From Ilyonectria destructans (lineage: Eukaryota > Ascomycota > Sordariomycetes > Hypocreales > Nectriaceae), in NCBI GenBank assembly GCA_020740775.1, contig JAHEWK010000002.1, forward strand, positions 1,302,001 to 1,366,000: a stretch of 64,000 bases of DNA. The letters are read 5' to 3'. Position numbers and translations under genes: made by a program. Numbering within the stretch: position 1 is the first letter of the stretch; the number at the start of each line of letters is the position of its first letter. Below the pieces are notes generated by a model. It was not told where the DNA came from, made no database searches, and worked only from the letters and a program-made list of their open reading frames with translations. Positions 49,128 through 59,749 of the stretch are shown piece by piece.

Positions 49128-50588
49128 TAGCCTGAGTTGATGACCGTTCAAGAGGACCAAGACAGACTAGAGCCTACAAACAACTGGGAGGCGTTGGAAG
49201 ACGTAGGGGAAAGCGTACCCATCACACATTGTATATGGAGTCGAGTCTGAACAGCAGAAGCAAGAACAATACAGCGACAGGTCGTGCTAGACCACAAGGA
49301 GCCCGGTGCCAGCGATTAAGTCGAGGAATGACTTGTTGAACCAAAATCTCTATATCGGTGCTCCTTGGGGGGTATCAAAATCGAGTCGTCGAGGGGGGCA
49401 AGGGTTTGGAGGCGTGTAGTTCGGTCGGGCTCTAAAACGTTCTACCTGCGGGTCAGACGATGTGGTCGGCATAGGTACGAGCAGGGCGAGAAGCTAACAC
49501 CACAACACAGCCATTTGCCAAAAACTAAAGCCTTGCAGCGATACAACAGCGCCGAAGGCCGTCGTGTCTGCGTGGGCGGGTGGGCGGTTGGCCGCTTGCC
49601 GGGTCCAAATCCCGACTTACCCAGTGACGAGGGACAAGTGGGCTACCTGGTCGGAGGCGATGAGGGACCTCGGGTGAAGACTCGGGAGGGCAGAGGGTCT
49701 AGCGAGGAGTATTGGTCGCCAAAGGAAGTTGCAAAGAGGGTAGGACCAAGATCGTGACAGGGCAAAGCTCGACAAGTGGGAGGCTGCACGAGCTCGCCGT
49801 ATTCGTTGAGTGTTCGGTGTTGCGTGGTTCGCAGGGCACGATTGCAAATGATAGTAGTGGTTGCTCGTGCGGTTAGGAGGTGGGCGCCACCAGGGCCACC
49901 AAAGCACGGCTACTTAGTCAGCGTAGGCCAAATAATTCACAGGGCCGCTTGTGCATGGTAATTATGCATGTGTAGGCACTGTGCTACTCTGCTACTGTGC
50001 TACTGTGGGGACCGGCAAGTACGCGCTGGGGCGCTGGCAGGACGGACAGGCAAATGCAAAGAAGGCCCAGCCCCGCAGGGATTTTTGGTGGGCAGGAGCA
50101 TTTGGAGCAGCTCCTCCCTGCAAAGCGCTAGACTGCTAGTGAGACCACCCACTGCCCACTGCCCACTGCCCGCGGCCACTGCCCACGCATCTCAAGTTCC
50201 TCGCTCTTTCCATCTCTCACCTGTCACCTCGCTCTCTCCCCTCTCCGTTCTCGGGCCTCGTCTTTGTCTCGCCTCGTTCTCTCTCCGGCCCTCCTCCGTG
50301 TCATGCCTTTTGCGCCTCTGCCCGTTCCCGACATGCTTAGTTGCCAATCTCGACTCCGATCCGGCTTCTCTTCCTCGTCACGTCCCGTCCAGTGCCAGTA
50401 GTCGCTCTCGTCGGCGCTGGCCATCCTCGCCCTCTCACCACCGGGCACGCTGCCAATTCTCTCGCGCCCTTCCCCAGCTCGACTCCTCCGGCGCCCTTGA
50501 TTACCTCAACTCAACTCTTCACGCACTGCCGCTTCCTCCTACCGTTTCTCTCCTCCTACCCGCGCCCCCTCCCTTCTTCGCGTCCTCA
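49128..50588. other. Divergent promoter region, 1.5 kb
   Basis: Lies between the membrane protein gene (-) and the PHD gene (+). A gcccact tandem repeat occurs at about 50148-50186, and the last 400 bp are CT-rich leader. The open frame running in from 49968 has leader-like composition and is not counted as coding. Confidence 0.55.
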
Positions 50589-52661
50589 ATGGCACCGCCG
50601 TCGCCGCGACGATCATCGAGAGCTCGCGCTACCAATCCACAGTCCCAACAATCCTCTGTGACATCGAGCACGTCCGGCCGCCTTGAGCGGAGCACCAGAT
50701 CCGTCACAAAGCCGTCCTCCAACAAATCGACTCCAAGCGCCTCGCTGTCGTCAGAGCCGCTCGAAGACCTCGACGACACCCTCCTCACCCGAAGAAGAAA
50801 ACGCGGCCAAGACGACGAGATCGACAAGGCTTCGCAGCCAGATAATTTTGACATGGTGAATGGAAGCGATGACCTCCAAGAAGAGGATGAGGCAGTTCGC
50901 TGTCTCTGTGGCTCCGAAGACTATCCGGGTCGCCCGCCCGTAGATGGGCCCGACGCCGACTTCTTTGCCGCGATTGAGCTCACTGAAGACGTTACCGGCT
51001 TCTTCGTTCAATGCGATATTTGCAAAGTCTGGCAGCATGGCGCCTGTGTCGGCATCTTCAGCGCCGAGAGCTCGCCCGATGAATATTTTTGCGAACAATG
51101 TCGCAAGGACCTGCACAAAATCCATGTCGCTAGCAACGGGTATGTCGCCTCTTCTTGCCTCTCCCTACCTTTCCCTGCCCATAAATGAGCCCTTCGTGAG
51201 CCTGCGTCAAGGTCTCGCGGTTTTCCGTCGAGAGCGCGCCTGAGCGTGGTGCCCTCCTTCCGCACATGAATCCACATTCCTCACCAAGCGTCTGCAACGT
51301 CTTCGCCTCCCTACTTCGCCACTGACCATTTCTCAATCAACAGACAACGATACTCCAAATATCTTCCTCTCAATCGACCATCGCGCGCAACCTCCCGAGC
51401 TACCTCGATCACTAAAGAAGGCACTCGGTCGCCAAAGAATGGCTCGGGCAAGAACTCGAGGCCCACCTCCGCATCGCTGGCAGCCAAGCGTCGATCGACA
51501 ATGAACAGCCGCGACCGAGCCTACGATGACGAACAACTCCGTCGCGCCATAGAGGCGAGCAAGGAGGACGCGCCCGAGGATAAGGATAACCTAGAAAATG
51601 CTGTCAGGCGAGCCAAGCGCGGTCGCAGTGACAGTGAAGGGTCCGTCGCCGTAGACTCCCAGTCACCGGGCGAGAAGCTGATTTCGTTAAGGGACAATTC
51701 GAATGTCAAAAGACAGCGGACAAGTTCTCGATCCGCATCCCCGCCCGCTGAACTGTTGGAAGTACCCAGTCACGACGAGTCAGAAGACGAGGCAGGCACG
51801 CGAAATGGTTCCAAAAAGGCTCGGAATGGCAAAATCCAGCCACTTAAGACCGAGAAGGATGAAAAGGAGCGACAGCGACAAGAAGCTGCGAATAAGCGTA
51901 AAGGTCGTGCTGAAAGGCGGCGCGGAGATGGTCAGTATTTTTTTCTATCTCCACTCCACTTCCAGACATTAATAACTAACCGTTGTGTAGACTCAGATCC
52001 CTCTGAAGAGGCTCCTGTGATCGCGGTGAAACCACCAGTTGCAAAAAGCGTTGAGCCCCCAGTTGTGGCTGTCGAAGCCCCCCCAGTTGCTCCCGAACCT
52101 ATTCCCGACACACCACCGACGAGTCATCCACCGATCGGAAGTTCGCATAAGAGAGGGGCCAGAAACAATCATAAGAAGGGAAAAGGAAGGAATCAGTACA
52201 CCAGAGACCGAGATGCGGACAATGGCGAATCCCCTGCTAGGTCGATGTCGCGCGACATTCAGAAGAACGGGGATGAGCCGGCGACTACTGGGCATGTCAA
52301 GCCAGCTACCAGTGATCATCGACATAGCTCCAAGTCCAAGTCAGCTCTGCCAAATAAGCTTAGCATGATGGACATGAAACGGCGAGTCGGTGCCATCATG
52401 GACTTCATTTCAAGGACCCAAGTCGATCTAGCTACTGAAGCTCCCCCCATACACGGCGGCGACCCAAAGAGCGGGCAAGCCTCACCACAAAAGACGCCAG
52501 TCCCTCAAACCAATGGCAATCCGGAGAATCAGTCCGGCGTTATCGATGCTGGAGCTACTCCAGACTCCTCACATGTCAAGGATTTCAAGGAGCTGAACTG
52601 TATGGAGATGATGGATGTTCTGACACGGGATATGGTCAAGTGGCAGAACCAGTATGCATGA
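50589..52661 (+). CDS. PHD-finger protein, Cti6-like (Rpd3L deacetylase complex)
   Basis: Exons 50589-51139, 51344-51930 and 51991-52661 give 602 aa. The start is the ATG before PPSPRRSSRARATN, where composition changes from leader to protein. The PHD finger spans about residues 105-171 with all eight ligands in C4HC3 order: C105, C107, C142, C145, H150, C153, C168, C171. It contains GFFVQCDICKVWQHGACVGI and DEYFCEQC. After it come a KYLPLNRPSR basic segment, SRDRAYDDEQLRRAIEASKED, KRRGRAERRR-type basic stretches, and a conserved-looking C-terminal helix (MKRRVGAIMDFISRTQ) ending in MVKWQNQYA. This architecture matches yeast Cti6 and its filamentous-fungal relatives, which read H3K4 methylation within the Rpd3L histone deacetylase complex. 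Nuclear role inferred from family. Intron 1 is 204 bp. Confidence 0.85.
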
Positions 52662-53106
52662 TGGGATGTCAGCACAGGGTGGTTTTGTATGGACGGCCCA
52701 CACTTGGCGCAGGTTGTATTTTGCGGTCTGGTGTACGATTCCAGGAGTTTTACGGTTGGATGCATTTCCGGCGTCACAAAGCATCAAGGAACGATGCGGG
52801 AGGGTTTATTCATCTTGGACTTTTCTTTCTTTCCATCCTTTTGAGGCCAGCCCACAGAAGAGGTTTGGATCCTCTGGGCTCTACGCATGGTTTATAAATA
52901 TACCCTATCAGGCTCGCTTGATGGTTCGACCCAAGGGGTCTTACCGAGTTTCAACGAAAGACGCGCTATGTTAACAGAATTGAGAAGAATATTATCAGGG
53001 ATAGTTGGAATTGGTATGAGTTGCAGAGTGTCTAGTGTACAATTAAAAAATACCCTTATACAGATACATGGCAATACATCACGATGGCACCAGGACACAT
53101 TCCTGG
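52662..53106. other. Intergenic between convergent genes
   Basis: Shared 3' region of the PHD gene (+) and the GTPase gene (-). No gene seen. Confidence 0.5.
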
Positions 53107-54120
53107 CTAAGCGCCGGCCCTTACTTGCGCACGAGCCAGTTTCTGCTGCTTCTTCGCCTGGTTAAAGCTCAGTTTCGGCTCCAGCATCCGTGTTCGGTAT
53201 TCCTGAACAGCGTCTTCGGACAAATCGTCCAGGACATACTTCCCCAGGTTGCCGCTGCGCCACTGGGACAGTATCCTGGCTGCGGCCTCTTGCCAGTTGG
53301 GCATGCCTCCGGTCTTGATTTTGCCGTCTTTCTTGGCCACGGCCGTGAGGAACTCGTTGACCTCGTTCGTGGGCTCGCAGTATCGCGCGTAGATCTCCGG
53401 GTTCCACAGATTCATCCGGAAGAGGAGGTAGTCCGCCAGAATCTCGTCTGGGATCAGCCCCTTCTTGATGCCCTGTACGAGGGCAATCTTGATCATGGTC
53501 TCGCCATCGTCGACGTAGGGCTGGAAGATACCTGGCGTGTCCAGCACGTAGACTCCATCGCCCACTCCACCCTTGTCCTCCGATTCCAGGATCCGCACCG
53601 GTGTGCCGATTTTGCGCGTCACACCCGCCTGGTCGCCTGTTTTGGCTACCTTTGCTGTCCTTGTAGGAGTTCCCGTCCTCCGCAGCGTATTCAGCAGCGT
53701 GCTCTTGCCCACGTTCGGCATCCCCACGATGAGAGCGCGCATTCCCGTCAATGAATCGACCGCCCGCGCAACTTCTTTGACCTTCTTCATGAGCGATTTA
53801 GTCGATGAGGCCTTGTGCTTGTCCCAGAAGACAAGACGGTCGCCATATAACCGACGCAAGGCATCGCCGGCGCTAGGAGTATCGACTCCGAGGTCGGATT
53901 TCGTATAGACGACGACACGCTCGCGGCCGGCAAGGGCGCGCTCGAGCTGGGGGTTATGTGTGGATAGCGGGAGGCGAAAGTCGCGGCATTCGAGGATCAG
54001 GGAGATGTTGGAGAGGGACTTGACGATCTTGGCTTCACCAGCAGCATGGTGGCCGAGGTAGTACGTCTTGGGAATCGAATTGGGGGCCGCAAAGGTTTGT
54101 CGGGGAATAAATTTCGCCAT
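53107..54120 (-). CDS. MTG1: Mitochondrial ribosome-assembly GTPase 1 (Mtg1/YlqF family)
   Basis: Intronless, 337 aa. The ATG at 54120 is the first in frame; upstream extension has only non-ATG codons. It is a circularly permuted GTPase: the G4 motif TKSD (73-76) precedes G1 GMPNVGKST (133-141), then GDQAGVTRKIG (G2 region) and DTPG (194-197). The N-terminal HHAAGEAKIVKSL and LECRDFRLPLSTHNP are hallmarks of YlqF/MTG1 proteins. Yeast Mtg1 assists large mitochondrial ribosomal subunit assembly at the inner membrane. A classical presequence is weak (MAKFIPRQTFAAP), as in other family members. Length matches the family. The divergent neighbour is the BOR1-like transporter, 524 bp away. Confidence 0.94.
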   Translation of the reverse strand: MAKFIPRQTFAAPNSIPKTYYLGHHAAGEAKIVKSLSNISLILECRDFRLPLSTHNPQLERALAGRERVVVYTKSDLGVDTPSAGDALRRLYGDRLVFWDKHKASSTKSLMKKVKEVARAVDSLTGMRALIVGMPNVGKSTLLNTLRRTGTPTRTAKVAKTGDQAGVTRKIGTPVRILESEDKGGVGDGVYVLDTPGIFQPYVDDGETMIKIALVQGIKKGLIPDEILADYLLFRMNLWNPEIYARYCEPTNEVNEFLTAVAKKDGKIKTGGMPNWQEAAARILSQWRSGNLGKYVLDDLSEDAVQEYRTRMLEPKLSFNQAKKQQKLARAQVRAGA

Positions 54121-54644
54121 GGTTGCAGAGGTCACCGAGGGAGTATTCCACAGTGCATGTTGATGAGCGCGCGCTCCGACGTTTGCATGCCCTGGTTGTG
54201 CGACGTAGTTCGAATTGGGCCTCGCAAAAAGAATTAATTCTAATGTAAAATGACAGCCTTGCCGTATCGCGATGGCTTCTCAGCCTTGCCCCACGTAAGC
54301 ACGTGATGATAAGCCATTGAAATAGTCATGATAATAACCTGCTTGGCATGACGTCATTAGTAGGAACCTCTTAGACCAATGGATAATGCAGGATCTAACA
54401 CGCGATGATCCGTCCACGAGTTAGGTGAAAGCCCTACTCAAAGGCGGACCAATATCGCCCGCTATGAGCAAATAGGCTTTATGCCAAGCGCATAGCCCAA
54501 ACGTCGTGGTTCTTCCATTAATACACCAAGATTGTGAACCCAGATATAATACCCCAACCCGCTCATCTCCCTCTTCCATCACCACAATCTTCATGGCAGC
54601 CGACTTCTCAATAAACCAAAACAAGTCTTCGCTTGATCTATCAA
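54121..54644. promoter_or_regulatory. Divergent promoter of the MTG1 and BOR1-like genes
   Basis: About 520 bp, A+T-richer than flanks. It includes TGACGTCA at about 54348-54355, a perfect bZIP/CRE-type palindrome, roughly 290 bp upstream of the transporter ATG. The transporter leader at its right end carries an upstream ORF. Confidence 0.5.
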
Positions 54645-54670
54645 ATGGTGGGAGAATCGCTGCCAGATAG
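54593..54670 (+). promoter_or_regulatory. Upstream ORF overlapping the BOR1-like start codon
   Basis: An ATG at 54593 opens 25 codons (MAADFSINQNKSSLDLSNGG and on) ending at TAG 54668-54670. It is in a different frame from, and runs past, the transporter start at 54645. Ribosomes that initiate here cannot simply reinitiate downstream at 54645, so translation of the transporter should depend on leaky scanning. Whether it is in the mRNA depends on the transcription start. Confidence 0.5.
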
Positions 54671-56537
54671 GGCAGAGAACCCCGACAACGTGGTCTTGTC
54701 CACTTCCAATGATATCCAGAGGACCCCGACCCAGCGATCTCGTGGGGAAGAAATAAGACCATTCTCCAAGGTTCAAGAAGTCGGACACGATAACTCGGCG
54801 CCACGAAATGGAGCGAAGCAATCTGGGAAGTACTTTGGTGTGGGAGGCAAGCTCCGTCCCTTTCGACTCCTCAAGGAAGACATTGCGAACCTCAAGGGAC
54901 GATATCTGTCGGATTGGCAAGTCTTCAACCAACAAGTCGTTGCCAGTGCCGTCTACATCTTCTTCACCAACATCCTTCCTGGTATCACATTTGCCAGTGA
55001 CTTGTACGTCCTGACGGGCAAATCATGGGGCACCATTGAGGTTGTCTTCAGCACGGGCTTGTGCGGCCTCGTCTTCTCGTTGTAAGTGGCCAGAGATCTT
55101 CGGGATTTAACAGGATACTTATCAATCGTCCAGGTTTTCTGGACAGCCTCTCACGATCCTAGGTGTCACAGGCCCATTTTCAGTCCTGGCTGAGAATATA
55201 TACGAATTGTGTGAACAGAATTTTCATGTAAGTGGCTCCATCACGACAGAATATCTTGTCTAATAAATCCCTAGGTCAAATTCTTGCCGGTGATGGCATG
55301 GTCACTCATCCATGCTGGCTGGATGCACTACCTCCTCGCCATCTTCAATGCCCACGACTGGACGATGCAATATGTCACCCATTTTAGCGCCGACATCTTC
55401 TCGCTTCTGAACAGTGTCATCTATTTTCACAAGGCAGCAATGGAACTGAAGCGTACGCATTCTAATGTGTCTTTCGCTGCCTTTCTGTATGCCGTTATCG
55501 GAGCCTTTGGGACGTGCCTCTTTGCCATCCTTCTCTCAACAGCCAACTCCTGGAAACCGCTGTTTCATCGATACATTCGCCTAGGACTGACGGAATATGC
55601 CGCGGCCATCTCGATTATATTTTGGATCGGCATCCCTTATATTGGAGAACTGGCATCGCTTGACCATGAGCGCCTCGAGGTCCAGACGTCGTTTAGACCT
55701 ACCAACCCCGACCGGTCAATCTTCTTCGTTCGCTTCTGGGAACTCCCCATTGAGTGGGTCTTCTTGTCGATAATACCCGGTGCCATCATCACAGTCTTGT
55801 TCTACTTCGACCACGAGATCAGCAGTATCATATGTACCGTTGAACGCTATGGCACGAAGAAGCCTGGTGGATATGCGTGGGATATAGTTCTTTTGGGAAC
55901 GACCACAATCATCTGTGGCATTCTCGGTATCCCTCCAGCTAACGGACTTCTCCCACAAGCTCCACTACACTCTGAGTCGCTAATGCACTACGTTCTCGAA
56001 AGCCCTGAGCCAGCTGAGGACGGTGAAGAGCGACAATCACCCAGACCAGTTGCAAGGACATATGAACAGCGATACTCACACTTCATACAAGCCGCGCTTA
56101 TTCTCATCTTCGTCTCCCCACCACTTCAGAAATTGCTTGGCCTAGCCCAGACATCGGTGTTGGCGGGCCTTTTCATGTTCATGGGCTACCAATCTCTCAT
56201 GGTCAACCCCATCTTGGAGAGGATAGCCCGTCTGCTCACCCCGTCGTCCGAGCTTCCAGAACTGCCCCCCGGCGTCACTTGGGCCGGTATTCACATGTAC
56301 ACCATGACCCAAATCATCCTCACCGGAATTGTGTTCGGAGTGACCCTCACCGTTGCCGCCCCCGCGTTTCCCCTAATCATAATTGCCTTAGTCCCCGTGC
56401 GATTGTCGCTTATGAGCCGAGTGTGGGGACGAGAGACGCTAAGACTAGTGGATGGTTGGGCATGCCGGGAGGGAAAGCCGGAAGATGCAGTAGACGAGTC
56501 GCAAGGATCTAGGGATGAGGAGAAGGCCCGGTGCTGA
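54645..56537 (+). CDS. BOR1: BOR1-like anion/borate transporter (SLC4, HCO3- transporter family)
   Basis: Exons 54645-55081, 55134-55227 and 55275-56537 give 597 aa, close to yeast Bor1 (576 aa). The hydrophilic N-terminus is followed by FGVGGKLRPFRLLKEDIANLKGRYLSDW, the standard entry of fungal BOR1, and about 10-12 membrane segments. Family hallmarks include ASAVYIFFTNILPGITFASDL, FSGQPLTILGVTGPFSVL, the FDHEISSII loop after the central helices, and the GIPPANGLLPQAPLHSESL loop. The plasma-membrane protein exports borate (and bicarbonate-like anions) in yeast; substrate here is inferred. The C-terminal tail is short and acidic. Upstream an overlapping short ORF and a CRE-type palindrome suggest regulation. 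Confidence 0.95.
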
Positions 56538-56871
56538 GCGTGTTGGTAGTCAATCAGAAGGTGCCATATGTTTGCAGCGGGACATTGTCTTGGGAGTGTA
56601 AATACCCTGCATATATGAAAATATCAGCTCATGTACATGGGGTCTACTATTGAAAGCTACCCCGCAGATCCCCAACTCGGATCTTCCTTTATTTCTCCTC
56701 AATCCATCCATTACTTATCCGTTCGTTAGGAAATCCGGAAGAGACGGTTGTAAGACCCCGAACTCGGAAGACGATAACCGCCGCATGACACAGTCTCAGT
56801 TCTCTACATAATCTTCCAATACGCTGCCTTCGATCGTATCCAGCTAATTAATTTTGTTCGAGTTATTCACC
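56538..56871. other. Short intergenic region
   Basis: Same-strand gap between the BOR1-like gene and the SDR gene; holds the first gene's 3' end and the second's promoter. No distinctive element. Confidence 0.5.
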
Positions 56872-57901
56872 ATGGCAACCTCAGTTGAAGGAAAGGCCGC
56901 TATTGTCACCGGAGGAGGCTCAGGTGAGCAAAACCCTCTTAGTTGCCATTCCCAGTGTTAGACTAACCAACTTCGCTAGGTATCAACCTCGAGTTTGTTC
57001 GGATCCTACTCAACAAGGGCTATTCAGTTCTCATTGCCGATCTCAAGCTCCAGCCAGAAGCCGAGGAGCTGCTCAAGGAATACCCTTTCCCTAGTGCTTC
57101 TGGGAAGCAAGGTGCCTTCTTCCATAAGACCAACGTTGCGTCCTGGCCTGAACTGGATGGGATGTGGAAGACGGCTCTGGAAAAGTTCTCCACTGTTGAT
57201 ATTGTCGTCCCCGGCGCCGGCCTCTTTGAACCCAAGTGGTCCTCCTTCTGGGAGGCCCCCAAGACTGAGACCAATCCGGAGAGCACATCGCGGGATCCCG
57301 CAGACTCGGATCCAGGCCACTATGCCGTGCTGGATGTAAATCTCGTCTCTCCCATCCGACTTAGCCAGCTGGCCATTGGACACTGGACCAAGAACAAGCT
57401 AAAGGGATGTTTGGTGCACGTCGGAAGCATGGCGGGCTACACATCCGGTATCAACACCCCGTTGTACTTCGCTAGCAAGCATGGCCTCCACGGCTTTGTG
57501 CGGTCGTTGGGCGGTTTGCGCGACGAGTTGGGCATCCGAGTTGGATGTGTCGCACCAGGCGCTGTGAGAGTGAGTTTTCCTCCTATCGTCAATTAAACAT
57601 TGACACCGACTGACTTATTTCTCAGACTCCCCTTTGGCGCGATGACCCGACCAAAGCCGCGATGCTGGATAAGGATACCGTACTCATCGAACCGGAGGAG
57701 ATCGCGCAGGGCATGTGGCAGCTGGTTGCCAACGAAGACTTAGGTAACGGAACTATCTTCGAGGTGTCCAAGGGTAAAACGAGAGTGGTACCCTTATTTG
57801 ACTCGCCAGTGCCGACTGGCGAGGGCATCCTCGTGCCTGGCTATGCGGCAGCGCAGAGAACGTTGTATGACAAGCTAAAGAATGATGGACTGGATGTCTG
57901 A
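56872..57901 (+). CDS. Short-chain dehydrogenase, 15-PGDH-like
   Basis: Exons 56872-56923, 56980-57569 and 57626-57901 give 305 aa. The Rossmann motif is TGGGSGIN (residues 13-20): the last Gly of TGxxxGxG is replaced by Asn, a variant I recall in fungal 15-hydroxyprostaglandin-dehydrogenase-like SDRs. Further motifs: PGAGLFEP, LDVNLVSPIRLSQLA, HVGSMAGY with the catalytic Ser, and YFASK (Tyr180, Lys184). Asp in LIADL at the end of beta-2 favours NAD. The tail after residue 240 is family-specific (GNGTIFEVSKGKTRVV). No targeting signal, so probably cytosolic. Substrate unknown. Confidence 0.88.
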
Positions 57902-58483
57902 TTCGTGAAGTGGTATGAATGGCCGACAACAGTAGTCTTGGGGAGGTTATTATTATCACATTACGGTTCTGTCGACCATTTGATGTGTGACATCCCGATT
58001 TGTTCGTGAAAGTCAGCGATGCCCCTTGCCGAAGAAGACATTGTTTTCTTAACAAATCCGCATCATCAATAGCAACGAAAATGCCCATACCAAAGCAGTT
58101 GAGCTCAGGATTTCCCGTCAGTAGAACGCCTTGGTCTTGTTTCGTTCTTCGCCTGTGAACTGATTCAGGGTAGATGATGGTGGTGTAATCGATCCATTTA
58201 AATGAAGCAAGTCGCGTGGAACCTCCCTCTTGGCCTTCGAGGTCGAGAAATTCATAAAACCCCAATATTATAATGAAGTGAATATTAAATTTCTTCAGTC
58301 TTGGGGTGTTGCTATCGCGGCAAGGGTAGATGGCTGGTTTAGACAAGGTTCACGCATCAGGAAATGTCGGAACCGTTGTAGTTGGAACTCTCTTTTCAGT
58401 GTCATTAAAGTAGAATTGGTTGCTAGAAATGAACGAATAGCTACTGTTTCATCAGTGGCGCCTCCGAATTTCGCCTAAAGTTA
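57902..58483. other. Intergenic between convergent genes
   Basis: Shared 3' region of the SDR (+) and the F-box-like gene (-). No coding signal recognised. Confidence 0.5.
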
Positions 58484-59749
58484 TCAGCCATACCGCATAT
58501 CCGGTGGTTGGGCCCACGCGTATTCTGGGGAGAAACCGAGCGCTAGGTAGGGAGCTTCGTCAACTCGAACCGTCCACGCCCTGTCAATCCTGGCTCCTAA
58601 AACGACATACGAAGATTTAAAGGTCATAATCATCTGGTCAAGGCATGGATGGGCCTGGCCCATGCGATGTGTCAGATCGGTACACCAACGTCGTTCCTGC
58701 TCCTCCGTACAAGGCACCGTAGTGGGTAAAGCCCAGGCGCCGTCCTCCCAGATATCTCGTCGGATGCATCGATTCGTAGGTGGCCGATGAAGCAGAAAAG
58801 CAAGTCGTCTGATAGTGGGAAGCTTCTGGGCAGCAAGGAAGATATTTTCGGCTAGATTGGTCTATTTCCTCAAGATTAATAACCGGACACATGTAAAAAG
58901 ACAGGCCAGAGACAAGAAGTCAAGAGAAGCGGAAGATCCACGCGTCAGATAGAGCAATACTTACATGTAGTCTACGGCTGGTTATCACAGCCTTGTCGGA
59001 CACTTCCACCTGGCAAATTCGTAACTGCTCAATGCGCGCAAAACCTTCGGCAACTCGCTCCAAGATACCTCCAAGAGGCGACATTTCGGTGGTGAGGTCA
59101 AGTTTTGTGATTTGATATTGATATCTCTCTGCCGCTAAGTAACCCGCAGAGGTGTCGACGTTCAGGTGATCGAGGGTAAATGAGCAACAGTTCCTGATGG
59201 CAAGAGTAGTGACCTCGCGTCTGGCCAAGATGTGGAAATAGTGGAGTGGCCAACGGTTCACCTTCTTGAATAAAGCCAAGAGCTGCTGTTCCGACTCGAA
59301 TCTCAGTTCCAACAGATCAAGAGAAAGGTGGCTGAGATTAACCATTAACTCGACGGACTTTAGGAGGCGTCTTGGCATTGCGTGATCATAGGCGTCTGAC
59401 CAGGGAGGTGGCTTGATCACGATGGTAGCGCGTCTAATTCATTAGCATTCTCCTCCCAGAAAACTTTGCGGGGGACAAAGACTAACATTATAATATCGCG
59501 TATGTCAATCATGGCGGAAGATCTTTCGTCGGAAGTAAAAGATTCCAGCTTGTCGAGAACCTGTTGATTAGAGTCGATGCGAACTTCCTCATACGCCAGA
59601 CGACAGAACAGATATCTGCAGGGTTTCGAGACTCTAGTGAGAGTTCGCAAGGTCGGAACGTCGCATAATCTTCCAATCATCAATCCTATCTCTGGTGGGA
59701 TGGTGTACAATAGAGGAGTGCCCAAATCGGTCCTGTCAGGTGGAAGCAT
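58484..59749 (-). CDS. F-box-like protein
   Basis: Reconstructed from three minus-strand exons: 59749-59487, 59433-58965, 58861-58484, giving 369 aa with continuous phases. Intron 1 (53 bp) has GTTAGT and a GCTAAT branch site; intron 2 (103 bp) has GTAAGT. Unspliced, each piece ends in a spurious tail. The N-terminus LYTIPPEIGLMIGRLCDVPTLRTLTRVSKPCRYLF has the spacing of an F-box (helix, L..L..VSK..R). It is followed by repeated Leu-rich helices (LMVNLSHLSLDLLELRF, VTTLAIRNC, ITKLDLTTEM, IEQLRICQVEV, LAAQKLPTIRRLAFLL) as in fungal F-box/LRR-like proteins, which recruit substrates to SCF ubiquitin ligases. The C-terminus is not recognised. Fungal F-box genes of this type are often lineage-specific and rapidly changing. 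Confidence 0.68.

Noticed and set aside
49128..49160. Upstream start of the membrane protein gene
   Set aside because: The extended frame has only a TTG codon; the first ATG is at 49127.
49968..50588. N-terminal extension of the PHD protein
   Set aside because: Leader-like Ser/Pro/Leu composition from CT-rich DNA; the ATG at 50589 begins the protein-like part.
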